Below the pieces are notes generated by a model. It was not told where the DNA came from and searched no databases. It saw only the letters and a program-made list of their open reading frames with translations. A stretch of DNA of 64,000 bases, taken from assembly GCF_025766255.1 (NCBI RefSeq), contig NW_026516770.1:1-64000 (forward strand). Direction: 5' to 3'. Positions within the stretch are counted from its first letter, which is position 1. Each line of letters starts with the position of its first letter. A program made the translations under genes and the position numbers. This DNA is from Zychaea mexicana (taxonomy: Eukaryota; Mucoromycota; Mucoromycetes; Mucorales; Lichtheimiaceae). Below, piece after piece: positions 50,381-63,397 of this stretch.

Positions 50381-53300
50381 TGTTATTGGTACTTGATCAG
50401 TAAGTAATAGAGAAATGAATGCAAAGTAGTAGTTGAGATGAACTATAGCGAACAAAAATAAAGGAACGTAGAAAGTCCAAGGTATTTATAACAACCCTTC
50501 TTATCCCCGTTAGGGAAGGCTACCAGTCTGAAGTCGTCAGTTTAATACGCACAGATGCGGTTAAAGAGCAAGAAGAAGAAAAAACGTGGACTTGTGCAAT
50601 GCAATAATTCTCTCTTTCTCTCTTTCACCCTGCATAATACGATTAAGGCAATTGAACGTGTTAGGTTTTGTTCTTTTGAGTATACAATAAGGATCACCAA
50701 TCAATCAACCTTTTCCTCGCACTTTTTTAAGAGAGAGATAAAAATGCACATTGCACTTCCATCTCCGTGATCTGGCCGGATGATTATTACAGCGCCAAGT
50801 TATTACTTATGCTGGTTTTTGTTTCCTTGGCGACATATTGAATAATAGCTATAGAGAGTTGTCTGTGCACTGCTATTCTTGGTTGATTCTAACACTTCTT
50901 TTGCTATCTCCTTTCTTCCCCGAAAACAGAACCGAGGTCTGGGGTTGCCACTCGACTCCCCATAACAAATAATATGTTGAATGATTTATTTCAGTGTATC
51001 CATGGGCCCTGACGATCTACTGATCTTCAATTTGTTATTTGCTCGTTTATCTCTCTTAGACGGTGCTTATTGAATAGGCTGTCGAAAGCTGCCACTTAGT
51101 AGTCTCTGTTAGCCCGCGTCGGGATCGACCCGCTAGGTTGATTCTAAACGAGACCAAACAGTGATCGTCGCAAAAGTTCCGATGAGTTGGAGAAACGCGC
51201 AGCAAAAGACACAGCAGCAGCAGTCTGCTGCTGCTGAAGCTTATGCGCGGAGATCGTTATTTTTGGAACCGCCTTTATTATGACAAGAGCCGGTGGCGAA
51301 ATCGAGAATTCAGGGGGGTCGATTTCTTTATATGTTGGGAGGTTTCGGGATAGTAAGGAGAAAAGAATATGCCAAGTCTCATGCAAGCGCAACACTACCT
51401 AGTTCTTCTTCTTGGTCCTAATTTTTGTATTGCTGGTCTTGGAGTACGTCAACGCCGCCATATGCACGGGTTTTCCTTTCATAAAAGCACATACAGGTTC
51501 AAAGCTGTGAGATATATAATACATCGAGAAAGGGTTCAAGTCCGGGGATGGGAAACAAGATTGAAAATAGCAAGTAACTACACTGCTAATTCTGTTTACA
51601 GTATATGATAGAGTTTGAAATTTCCACACTCTTCTATTTTATCTGCTTCTTCCTAGTATGTTCCTCCCCCAAGCTTAGTCTAGCACGCGCGCATTGAGGA
51701 TCGACAAGGCATTTTGACTTTGGCTGTTTTTGGAAATCTGTGATCGTCCAGCTGGCTGCTTTCATAATGATGGCCTCATCTTGACCGGGGGAATACCCGA
51801 TTCCCCTGTATTTTGTATTTGCTCTTCTCTTCTACTTCCACTGCACCATCTTCTTTCCCACCCCCCATCACGAGCCCCAGGAGAAACCACGGGGTGTCTC
51901 CTAACTCCTCTTTATATTTCTTCCTCTCTTATTTTATGGTTAATGCGTAGTAGTAGCACCTGTAACTCTCAATATATCCTTGGCATCCATGCTTCAATAA
52001 GATGATAAATGGGCTATCCAATCATACAAAAGTATATACATGAGTTGCTTCACCCGGGAGATGAGGGAAAAGAGAGAGACATCCTCATTCTCCCAGTAAG
52101 TTATTACATGCATTGCTCGATTCTTTGTGGCCAAAAAGGCGACCTGTCGATCGCTTGTTCCTTTTCATCGAACTGTTGTAGTATGTACTAGCTGGAACTG
52201 TTCCCTTGAAATTTCAAGTAATTACATTTTACGCAGGGCTGCTTTACAACCTTTTTTTCCCTTCAGAATAATGAAAAAAGGACCATTTGTACGCAGCCTA
52301 AAAGGAACAGAGTAATGGAATAACGGTATTATCATATTTAGCACCAGGGGATTATTAGAACACGTACTCTTCTTTGTCCTCCCCTGGGGTGTTACCCACT
52401 TTCCATAAAACCTCTTCATAATGAAGCTCATAAACTAGATTTCTCCAAAGATTTTGCGTTGCCTGGCCAGTGATTTTGCATTACCAGCTTTGCGTTAGTA
52501 ATTTTACATTTTACTCAAGCCTGGCAGTGCAATACTCAAATGGATTGATACTCCTCTGTCTCACGAATCCGACTAAGTATCCTTACTGTTCTTGTATCCC
52601 ACCCTCCACTGTTTTCTCTCTTCTTCTATTCACTCTGCCATTCTATATTCACCAATTCATTGTATCAATTCACCACCCACCACAGCCTTTTTCCCTGTTT
52701 ACTCACACAGTGTCTTTTTTCATCTTCATCCTCCCCTGATGTGACCCGAGCGAAATTGCGACAACGAGCACAGCGTTCAAACAGTCGTTAAATAAAACAG
52801 TCAATGTTAACCGTAATAAATAGCAACCTATTCTACAATTGGAAACAAGCCGCGGAGAAGCTAGTCATACTCAGCGCCACAGAGTGTTTGGCTTTTTTGT
52901 TGCCATCGCGAACTTCCAAAAATGACCATGACCCGAGCAAAAGTAAGCCAAAACTGCATGCTATTGTATTCCTAGCGCCCGGTAGGCGGTGTAGAACTTA
53001 TTAATCCGTTTTTTAGGGCGCAAAAGGACAATAACGATCGCTTTTAGGTTGCATAGATGCCAAGCGGTTTTTAGGAAAGCCAATGTTTGTTATGCTTTCA
53101 TTGAGCATATGTCATCCGTCAAAACCTCTTTTCAACGTTTGAAGCAGCTCCAAGTATGTCATACAATTGATAAATTTATCATTAAATTTGATTGCTCAGA
53201 TGTAAATTACGGTGACATATCATATTTTGATATATCCGTCTAGAATGCAATAGCTGCATACATGCGTAGTGAGACACTGGCCAAATGCATCCGCAGTAGC

Positions 53301-56300
53301 GTTTGCTCTCTTAACTAAACCGTGCATATGATACTATACAGATCTTCAAGCATGATGGCGGTTAAATGAAGTCTCAACTACGCATCTATGTAGTCATGTA
53401 GCAGCTAAAAACATCACGGGTTGCGACTGTGCAAGAGAACTGTTCGAGATGAACGTGTGCAATCACTGGTATGTAATAGAGCAACTTTCAAATGGGATGT
53501 TCATTACATGCACAGTGGATTCTAAGCAGTACAATTGCATCATTTTACAAGAGTACACTATAACAGCAAAGCAACTTTCTAACAAACAGGCTCTTGAAAA
53601 CTTGAAAATGTGTGAACGCGACCTCAGCTTTCAAGCACAATAATAAGACTTGAAAGTTACTATCTTCTTCCTCATATGTAGTGTCTTCCAAGGTAAAAGC
53701 TGTTGGACATGTATTAACAATTTTTATGGTGCTCCCAATAATCATAGCTGGGAAACTGTGGGTTATTACTCAATGTAATATCATGTGATGTGCTCAGCTC
53801 TTATTTCATGCATAGATGTACATATCTGTAAGTTTTACGAATAAAATTTGTAGCCGGGAGTAAGAGGAAGAATAACGAGAGCTTTCCCGTCATCTGTGTG
53901 TTTCGGTTCCTAATACGCGCTATTCTCCTCCAGTACAGTAATAACACACTTGTTTTAAAGCGACCCACATACGCAACCTCTCAAAGAAAAATAGCTGCAA
54001 CCACCTATTCAATTCTCCCCCAAGAAAAAAAATTCATTGGCCTGGTTTGAACATCTTTTGATATTCTAATTATGGTTAAGCCAAACTTGTTTCGATTTGA
54101 TTCTTGTGTTTTCATATTAGCCAATAAACTTAAACTGCTTGCTGAGCACGCCTCCTTAAAACAAGGAGTTATCCCGAGCGAGAGACGAGAAAAAAGCCAA
54201 CATGCGCACGGCACATAGGGAATAAATATCTACACACCTGCTAGTATCAGCAGCACCATAATATAGATGAAGCAAACAAAACAAAAGATCCCCGTCCTTT
54301 TTTATCGGAACATGTATGGAAAGTTTTAACCAACATGTAAGCTCATTATATACTATCCACTTTGCTTTTAATTCAATGGATCTATCAAACAAAATTAGAT
54401 GGCGAGACAGTGTAGATAGCACTTTCTCTTTGTTGCTGTGCTGTTGAAGGATGTTGTATCAATGAACAGTAAAATGATCATTACATACACTTATCATACC
54501 ATGCTACTATAAAGTACCCACGACGGGTTTTACTCGGCATCACTGTACACTTTATTTAAAAAGACAATCATAAATACTTTAACGGTAAAAATGGTTGGGG
54601 AGTGAAAAGGAAGGATCTACAAGTTTAGTGTGCTAGTATTACTAACCCTACTTTGCAAGTGATATTATATATATATACCTAAAAAACAGGGTTTGGCTAT
54701 ACGGTTTTTCGTTTTTTAATCAACAAGTTAGTTAGAGTTATTGACTCGATACTATAGGGGCGTCGATTTAAGTCAACTGTAATGCTGTGAAAGGGAGATG
54801 ACTTTTAATTAAAACAACCGCAGCTTCCTGATAGCACAGGGCTGGGATCTGCACTTTGTACAATGAATATTGTAATATTACTACTATTCATCTCGATCAT
54901 AGCAATATGCATTGTAAGTTCGACCTGCGGGACATTTTTATTGACAGTGTATAATTCAGGGATACTAGACCCCATTCTTGATAAATCGTCTCATCGATAC
55001 ACTCTCTGGCCTCCCATCAAGCCCCTTTTCCTTAGAGCAATATGTTGAAGAGGAAAAAGGGTCATGTCCCATACTAAGATCATACGCATGAAATACTGCC
55101 AGTAATGCAACAGTGGAAAGTAATATGAGCTTCTTTTTCCCCTGTCTACTATCAAGATCCAATACTAATAATATAGATATAAGGTTTACGTACTATTTTC
55201 CTGCCCAAATGAGAATTTATAGGCGCAATGGTTATTTTCTCCTACCCGATCATTGTACCTTGTATACACAGATAGTTACGTAAAAAATTTTCTTTGACAC
55301 ACTTATATATATATATATATTGGAAGCCTGTTGCTTCTCGTCATTATCGGTATCCATGATACGCATTCTATCCGAGAATCATCTTCCTTGTCGTCCTGAG
55401 TCAACATTAGTACATAATCTGTGCATTGGTCGATCGCTGCCTTCCACTTGTTAACACCATTGCGCGTAGTTATCAATGCATGCTAGACTGTAATATGCAC
55501 ATCTGACAGAAATTTACCTCCTTATCCCACATACGTTATGCAAGGATAGAAAAGATCGACGTCGCCCCCACCCCTTAAAGTAAAGCATCTCATAAGTACC
55601 CAGTATAGCAGATCTCACAATAATCTCGACAAGTAAGAAACAATTATTATGATAGACAACAATAATTTAAAGGTGCGATATATGCCCTAAGTCCAAATGC
55701 TTCTGTTAAGTAGATACGAGGGTGCTAGTTAGTAACCGTTACGCAAATTTCAAAAACAGACCGTCTGTATGGAGAGAACGTAAACATTCTAGTCTATTGC
55801 TGCCACAATGGAAGCTGATATACATACTAGCCGTGCACTACACCAAGCTAAACGGGAGGACGATTGTGTATACACCATCTCCGTGTTGCCACTCTTGATG
55901 CTTACACATTATATATACGCGCCATTAACATATTTAGTAAGTTAAAAAAAATTACCACATCGAGTGCGATATTACTTTATGTTTATGTATGTAGAATATG
56001 GGGTCTTTACAGTATCTGTAACCATATACTGTAATACTGCGCTGGAGACGAGCTTTAAAAGCTATGTAATGTGCTGCTGTACATGGTAGGGATCCACGTA
56101 GTAAATCGCAGATTCATTATGTATCACAGCCACTACTCCCAGACTGAGAACGGTATATGCTAGCACTGTAACTTTTCTACAGGAAGCTCTTCTAGCATTA
56201 CTAACAAAAAGCGATTCTCTAGATAGTAGTTAGGTCTGATATTGGGAAAACGAGAAATCAAGAGATTGAGCAGGGTGCCACAAAATTCCTATTTTGCCAT

Positions 56301-57591
56301 CGCTTTTTCATTGTACCTCGGCTATTTCCATATGGGTGATTTACACTTGACAGGCGATAGGATTAGGTGACTTTGATCGTTCCTTAGCCTATGCACCCTT
56401 ACTACTTTTTTCAGCTCTCATCAACAAGTTCAACCTCCCAAGACTTCCTCAGAAATCCCCCTTTTTTTTTGCGTTCATTTTAACGAGGGGCCACTGTCTA
56501 CAAAAGAAAAAGTAAGTAACTGTCAATTACCTTGGGCTAGCAAGCCATAAGTTTGTGATACTTGCACTTTTAGGGCCTCGAAATGTTTCCTTCATCACCT
56601 TCAATTTGGGATCTAGAAAGTTAACACGGTCAACACAGTTGCCATCGCCACCGGTGCTGTTTGGAGGAGGAGACTGCTCAAATTCCACAGCAAACATATA
56701 CACAAACACTCTCGACCAGCTTAATAGCTACCACAAAAATTGGGCTCATCATCACCTCGTAGTTAAATGTATATATGTACGAAGACCACATTTCTACAAG
56801 GAGAAATAATAAATATCACTTTGAAGCGGCTGGCTGTTCAAAAAAATATGGGAGACAGTGTACTTCGATGATATTTGCTCCTGTAGCTAGCTTAGTATGA
56901 TTTGATTTACTATACAGCAGTCCTTTGCTTTTAATGCTACGTAACTTGTGCGACGAAAAATCAACAGTTTCCGGAATAGTGAAACGGAATATTGATAGTC
57001 AATGATGTATCACATGACGTCAAGTCGTGCCTTTCAAAATGACGTTACTGCTTTATTTGAGTACTTATATATACTGACATTTTGCCTTGCTTGACATGTA
57101 GGGCCTTGCTTGACATGTGGGAGGCGGGCATATTATGGTGTACAGCACATTTTGGACCTTTAATCTTATTGTGTGGAACCTATCGAATTATTCTTATGCC
57201 AAATATGCATGCGAAGCAGATTACGTGGATGCGGATCATCACTTACGGCTGGTTTCGGCTAAAACCATGACTCAAAAATTTACTCTCGGAAATGGCTTTA
57301 CGATTTCCCGTTTCCTTCGCATGGCAAATTTGCTTGTATGACCTCTATTACGGCTGTCTTATTTATATTATTCAGGAAGAATGAAGAGGTGGAAGCACTA
57401 TTGATGCTACTACGATTGCAACTAGCATGTTATCTCATGATGGTGGCTTGAAGTGTGAGAGAGAAGAGGGTTCCCGGAATCAAAGCAATTTCCAAAAATG
57501 ATTCTTCTGGAAGGGTCTGTGCTACTATGATTCGCCAGGGCCAACCGACAAGTTCCGCCCGGCTTTTGCCTAATTGGTGCTTTCTGTACAA
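50381..57591. other. Gene desert of about 7.2 kb
   Basis: I find no supported gene. Frames are short (under ~90 codons), lack domains and do not chain by splicing. Features noticed are a CAG/CTG inverted pair near 51210-51235, an AT microsatellite at about 55303-55320, and an AT microsatellite near 54667-54677. Some stretches (for example 53049-53243) read like decayed coding sequence. Confidence 0.5.
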
Positions 57592-57597
57592 TATAAA
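57592..57597 (+). promoter_or_regulatory. TATA box of the alternative oxidase gene
   Basis: TATAAA, 76 nt before the chosen ATG at 57673. Confidence 0.45.
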
Positions 57598-57672
57598 TAT
57601 GCAACTCTGTGTCCTGTCCACCCAGCCCCCACATTGCACAACAACTTACCCCAGCTTTACCTACTAATAAGC

Positions 57673-58811
57673 ATGCTTAAGCTTTTATCACATCAGCAAC
57701 CGCTGTTTAAGCAGCAGCTCACATCCCTTGCTATTCGGAGCACACACACTGCCGCTCAGAAGATTCCCAAGGATCTGCTTCGTGAGCTTCAGGCAACACG
57801 ACCAGCGCCTATGCGCGATGAGTTCCTTGGTTCCAACAAACTCACAACCGACGATCTCGAGAAAATGGATATCGACAAGGCCAAGCACCATGTTCCGGAG
57901 ACACTGAGTGACAAGTTTGCCTATCGCATGGTCAAGACGCTCCGTCTTTTGCCCGACACATACTTTGGTCGCGACCACTACATGCGTGCTGTCATGCTCG
58001 AAACCATTGCTGCAGGTACACATTCGTTGATCTTGACTTGCTTCCATGACAGTCAAGGGGCTAGCTCTTGCTAATAGAACAAACGTATCTATAGTTCCAG
58101 GCATGGTCGGTGGCATGCTAAGACATATGCGATCACTGCGGAACTTATCTGAAGACAACGGCTGGATCATCCACTTGCTCCACGAGGCGGAAAACGAACG
58201 AATGCACTTGATGACCTGGATGAAATGCTTGCAGCCAAGCTTGTGGAACCGATTGCTTATTTTGGGTGCCCAAGGCGTCTTTTTCAACAGCTATTTCTGG
58301 CTTTACGTGTTCTCGCCCAAGACAGCCCACCGTATGGTATGTCGAGTCGTACTATTATTATCAACTACTGCTACTCTTCACTATGTACTAATGGAAGACT
58401 TACTCTTCGTTCCCTTACAATCATTATAGTGTGGCTATCTGGAAGAAGAAGCCGTAGTTTCGTATACCCACTTTTTGGACGATATTGATGCGGGTCTCCT
58501 GCCGAACGGCCCGGCTCCTCCGATCGCGATTGGTAGGTTGCACAAGTAAAGAATAACCCCTTTATTTCTGCATCTGGAGACTCATGATGATTTTTGATGA
58601 ATTGTATCAACGTATATCCTGTATAGATTATAACCTTCACCCACATGCATCCATCCGCGATGTTGTACTAGCTGTACGCGCTGATGAATCTTTGCATCGT
58701 GACGCTAACCATCACTTATCAGATCGAATTGCATCCAATCGTGAAGATATTCTTGCCGATATCAATGCAATGAAACTCGACGAACTACGATCTGCAAGCC
58801 CTATAAAATAA
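57673..58811 (+). CDS. AOX: Mitochondrial alternative oxidase (ubiquinol oxidase)
   Basis: Four exons (57673-58015, 58095-58336, 58430-58532, 58627-58811) give 290 residues. The basic, Gln/Ser-rich N-terminus ([16 protein letters not shown]) suits a mitochondrial presequence. All diiron ligand motifs are present: [28 protein letters not shown] and [15 protein letters not shown]. The enzyme oxidises ubiquinol with oxygen at the inner membrane, bypassing complexes III and IV. The length is somewhat short for fungal oxidases because the N-terminal extension is brief. The ATG at 57673 is preferred to one 33 codons upstream because the extra residues would follow the TATA box too closely. No defect seen. 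Confidence 0.95.
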
Positions 58812-59608
58812 TTAGTATATTACATCAAAACCACTGTCATCCCATATCATCAAGCATATAGTCTCTGGTACAATAGCTAGTCAACTTTGATAATAGCCTG
58901 CACCCCAATCATCGAATTATAACCTGTATATAAAATCATTCAGCATCAAGCAGCAGCAATAATAAAAGCAATCATGTGTAGACAATCTTCATCACCGAAA
59001 GCTCGGATCAAATTGATTTACTGGAAAGAAAAAGAAAAAAATGCACACTATAATCAGTTGAAACTTAAAGGGGCAGCTCGTGTTGCCGCTGAATCGAGCA
59101 CGATAGACTTTTGCCAAGAGCGGCGATGAAAAACTTTGACTAGCAGATTTGCAACAGAGGCATTTTTAGAATGTTGAAACTTGGTGAAAACTCTTTGTGT
59201 CGGAGTGTACTATTATGTGATTCAATGGACCGTCCATGGCATGGTGTACAAAAAAAAGGTTGGGCATTTCCAGCCGCACTACATGCAAATAAGTTCCATC
59301 TTCCACGAGATACGATGATGGTAGTGCTGATACCAAGAAGGATTATAATTTGCCAAACATGATCTGTTTGTTATGGCATTTCGGCGCATTGATTCCCCAA
59401 GAAAACTGATCTAGAGGATAACCTTACTTTAGCTGGGAGCCATGCTTTGAAAGGCCGGAAGAGGGACAAAGTTTTCCCTTACTGATGGCCTTCTTTCTCT
59501 CTCCGATTTTTTTTTGGTTCCGAATTCTCTGATCTATAACAAATACACGAATAAAAAGCTGCCCTTCTTTTTCCCTTCTTCACGAACAACACCTTCTCTT
59601 TTGTCACC
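58812..59608. other. Intergenic, promoter region of the permease gene
   Basis: AT-rich, with one short frame (59171-59362) lacking a domain. A CT-rich leader immediately precedes the ATG at 59609. Confidence 0.5.
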
Positions 59609-61511
59609 ATGCAGCCTGCACATGATAATGCGTCGGTGCATAGCCAAAACGAAGTTACCTTGACTTCAAATGTATATCAAGACGAAATAAAGAAAATGGC
59701 CACCTGTGACGAGGAAAAGAATGTATCATCCCTGGGACAACAGCAGCCTTTCCCCGCAGATCAAATTATCGAAGAGGAATCCTATCCCGGCCTCGTCGAA
59801 TGCGCACCATTCCCTACATTGGCGTCCCTTCCTGAAATCACACATACATTGTCAAAGACTAGAACCAATCAGACTTATAAGAGCCAGCGTGGTCGCGAAG
59901 ATTCCCTTAAAACGGCCACTGCCGATCCAGAGGGACAGCTTCCGGTGGTCAAGACCATCGGCGAGTACTATGGCACCGAAGGAATAAAAAACCCGGGCTG
60001 GTTTGCAGTCGTTGGAACCTTTCTCGTAAACTTTTTCGTACGTTACCGATGCAAATCATTGTAATTTTAGGCGGACACTGTTTACTCATCCATGATACTG
60101 CTTTTTAAATCATAGGTCTTTGGCACGGTATTCAGCTGGGGCAATTTCCAACGACTGTAAGATTCTATTGTTTCTTTCTGAGTTCTCTTTTTTTTTTGCT
60201 CGCATGTTTCTCTTTTTTCTGCTCTGTCTTGATGACTCATAAACATGTTTTGTAATCATTCAGCTATCTTGAAATCTATGCCGATCAAACGGACGAGTTT
60301 CGTATTGCATTCGTCGGCACGGCTGCTAACGCCATGTTGCTTTCGACCGGTTTATTTATCGCTCCCTTGATGTGCCGTCTGGGAAACCGTCGTTGTATGG
60401 CCATAGGCGCTGTCCTGGCGCCCCTTGGTCTCATTCTTGCTAGTTTTGCTACCCAACTGTGGCATTTGTATCTGTCACAAGGTATCCTCTTTGGTCTTGG
60501 AGGTTCATTTGTGTTCTCGCCATCCATTACCTTACGTAAGTTATGGTCATCTACAACAAAGCAAAACAGAAAATACTATCGAAAGAGTAAAACTCAGCTG
60601 TATCTTTCCCTTGATTAGCTTCACAATGGTTTATCAAAAACAGAGCCTTAGCAACAGGCCTAGCGGTTTCTGGCTCTGGTATCGGTGGCGTATGTATTTC
60701 TCCTATGGCTCAATCCTTGATCACAACTATTGGCTATCGAAACGCGCTACGGGCGATGGGTGGTATGGGTTTTGGTCTCCTAAGTATTGCAACAGCATTA
60801 GCGGTGTCTCGGTACCCGCCAGCTCCGTCCAATGGGAAGCCTTGGAATGTTTTTGATCGATCTCTGTTAAGCTGGCCGTTTGCGTTCTTACTTCTCTTTG
60901 CGTTGTTGGTACCCTTTGGTTACGTTGCACCATTTTTCTTGACACCTACCTATGCGGCGCATATAGGTGTGGATGCCTCCAGCGGCTCAACATTGGTATC
61001 CATTATGAGTGCTGCCAATGCAGTTTGCCGAATCAGTCTTGGGTTGGTATCTCCCTTTACATTCATAGCATATATAAACTTTTACTTACAAGATCTGATT
61101 TCGGCGTTTGTTAGATACTTTGGTGACAGATATGGTCGTGTCAATACTATTGCCATTTTTACATTGCTGTCCGGCATATTTACTATGGTTGTTTGGCAAT
61201 TCGCTACATCCTACGGTGCCTTTGTCGCTTATTGCGTTCTTTTCGGCCTTTCAGGCGGCGCTTTTGTATCATTGATGCCTCCGGTTGTAGCTGACATCGT
61301 CGGTATTGAGAACATTCAAAAAGGTGTTAGCTTTTCATACTTTTTGACTATGTTTGGCAACTTATTGGGTACCCCGGTGTCAGGTAAACTTCAAAAACAG
61401 TTTGGATGGACAGCAGCAGTTCAATTCCCAGGTGCTATGACGGTCGCTGCGGGTCTCTCGGCAGTCGTCATCCGTTTCTTATTGAATCGTAAATTTTTCG
61501 CCAAGGTTTAA
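59609..61511 (+). CDS. MFS monocarboxylate-type permease (MCT/SLC16-like)
   Basis: Five exons (59609-60037, 60116-60156, 60264-60535, 60619-61042, 61115-61511) give 520 residues with an exact codon total. A ~125-residue hydrophilic N-terminus leads to PGWFAVVGTFLVNFF and FGTVFSWGNFQ, the family's TM1 region. Next are the loop motif CRLGNRRCMAIG, PSQWFIKNRALATGLAVSGSG (TM4-TM5 signature of MCT-like carriers), a central loop, and LGYFGDRYGRVN between TM8 and TM9. Twelve membrane segments fit. Fungal relatives include Mch-type carriers for monocarboxylates, riboflavin or unknown solutes; the substrate cannot be assigned. The last intron (61043-61114) happens to be open in frame, but removing it restores the conserved loop. 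Confidence 0.9.
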
Positions 61512-61647
61512 AACACAAAACACAATGACAACAATTATTCATAACATCCGAGCTATCAGGGCTCAAAAGTCAGCATTATATATATACATATACCCGCATT
61601 CTCAAATTAGTCTCTTTTACTTCTGTATTATTAATGCCATCATCATC

Positions 61648-62603
61648 TTACATCATTTTTTCTTTGTATTTCGTTCTTCCATTCCTTTCATTAACAACTA
61701 TAGCATATACAACATTTTTTACATATATCAATAAATCTTCAAACAACTGATAATAAACAACAATCTCCTGAAAGTACATATGAAGCACCCATGCCGAGAA
61801 GAGTCCGAGAACACATGTGGAAACTTGTGCAACAGAAAACATGGATCGCCTAATTATAAAGCCAGTCATTCTTCTTAATCTTCCACGAATAACATTTTCT
61901 ATTCAAAGAACAAATGAGACATCAAGTCAGATTTTGAGCTTTCTTTTTTCTTCTCTTGCCCTCGCCCGATATATTATAATACACACGGAAAGAGAGACAG
62001 GAGGTTTTAAAGAAGTCCTCTGCAGTAACTTACCCAAACTATCTCTGGATGTGCCTGCCCACCAGACCAACGCGCCAATTGTAATGTGAATCAAGAACCA
62101 CGTAAAGATGGTTTTTTGCATCGGTGCCAAGTTTGCAAAGATCTCAGACCATGATGGGAGAGGAGGTACGTGGACGTGCGGATGGTTATGATGATGATGA
62201 TGATGATGATGGTCGTGATCGTGGTGGTCATGTCCTTGATCGTGGTGATGATGGCTGTGGTCGTGTCCATGGCTATGGTCGTGTCCATGTGCAGTTGTAG
62301 TAGTATGTGGAATATGAGTGTATCCAGGGGTATGGTGGTGATCGTGACTATGCTGCTCATAATGTTGATCAAGATAAGGAACAGCCGGTTGCGCAAAAGA
62401 ATCGTGGACGTGATCATGGGCGTGTGCGTGGTCGTGGTCGTGAGCGTGGGTGTGGTCGTGAGCGTGTGGGTGGTCATGACGATGATCGTTGTGTACGTGT
62501 TCATGTTGATCAAGTGTTTTTGAGTGAACGAGACCGAAGCGAAGTACCTATAAATGACAAATGAGATGATGAAATGAGTAGCAACCTGAGCTTTTAGTAG
62601 CAT
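61648..62603 (-). CDS. Membrane protein with very His-rich N-terminal region, possible metal-handling protein
   Basis: Three exons (62603-62586, 62547-62034, 61898-61648) give 260 residues with an exact codon total. Residues ~15-125 are dominated by H-D and H-x-H units, including eight consecutive His, with short neutral spacers (SFAQPAVPYLDQHYEQ). Two or three hydrophobic helices follow (TIFTWFLIHITIGALVWWAG; FSVAQVSTCVLGLFSAWVL). His-rich loops of this kind occur in zinc transporters and metal chaperones, so zinc or other divalent-metal binding is a reasonable inference. The membrane part does not match a CDF or ZIP domain I can recognise. The first intron would be only 38 nt, and the first exon just six codons, so the start is uncertain. 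Confidence 0.55.
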
Positions 62604-62764
62604 CGAGTCTACTTTGAAACCAAAAGCTTCAAATGATCAAGGAATTTAAGGTTCGGAATGAGAACCAATCAATAGCTGATCCGTAAAGTTTCTACTTTAC
62701 CATGCACATTGTATACACCAATCTAGACACACTCTCTCTTCATCTGTATACATATGTGTGTACG

Positions 62765-63178
62765 TAGCAGGCTTCTGGGCTGCAAAATATCTCCAACACA
62801 TCGATGTCTTGTATTCCTCACATTTAGTGGGCCACTTATCCAGAACGTCGTTCACTTCATTGAGTGAGATGTCATTAATTCGCATACCCTTGGTGCAAAC
62901 GTACGATAATGTCTCATCATTAAATTCATGGAAAGATATCCCGTTTCTTTCAATGCTGCATATATATAAAAGTAATTTTATGAGGATTTTTGCTTCTACT
63001 ATGTAAGGTATGTGTAACACGGTATGTTTGCTTAACAGGAACCAATCTCCACTCACCAACAGGCAACTCGATTGCCCGCTCATCTATTTCGACGTAGCCA
63101 GTTTGGTGCACCATCGACGCTATTTGGTCACCGAATTGCGCTGAATGCCAACGTCCTTACATAAATTGGTTATCGCAG
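62765..63178 (-). pseudogene. Degenerate partial copy of the methyltransferase gene
   Basis: Read on the minus strand, this matches the methyltransferase from about 8110 to 8533, including its last intron, so the copy arose at DNA level. Long identical blocks remain (for example around ISLNEVNDVLDKWPT and SMCWRYFAAQKP). It carries substitutions, a damaged intron donor (GTTAAGC), and small deletions, one of which shifts the frame just before NDISLNEV. It lacks the catalytic motif I region. It abuts the ORF 3 copy on its right. Confidence 0.9.
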
Positions 63179-63397
63179 CTTTTCTTATCGCGTGTGCCTG
63201 TGTGAAAGAGATTTGTTTGCATCAACGATAAGAGATTAATAATAAAATCTCTGCTGGACCAAAACTTTTAACTTAGAAAAGGCAAGGCGATTTGGCTCAT
63301 TTGCGAGTCAATCCCTCTGTTGCATTGGGGGGGGGTAGAATTGGTATCGTAATTCGATCATTGGCTGGTCAGTACGTATAAACCTGATTAGTAGATT
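63179..63397 (-). repeat. Diverged copy of ORF 3 tail and 3' flank
   Basis: The minus-strand sequence matches 20190-20395: frame FIRTDQPMIEL versus FIRTDQPLIEL, then the C-run, ATGCAACAGAGGGATTGA, and finally CTGCGATAAC. The stop codon of ORF 3 is not conserved. Similarity fades beyond about 63400. Confidence 0.8.

Noticed and set aside
51520..51560. tRNA-like T-arm (GGGTTCAAGTCC)
   Set aside because: No matching stem partners, acceptor stem or anticodon arm at the right distance upstream.
62170..62523. Plus-strand ORF made largely of Met and Val
   Set aside because: It is the complement of the His-codon repeats of the minus-strand gene.
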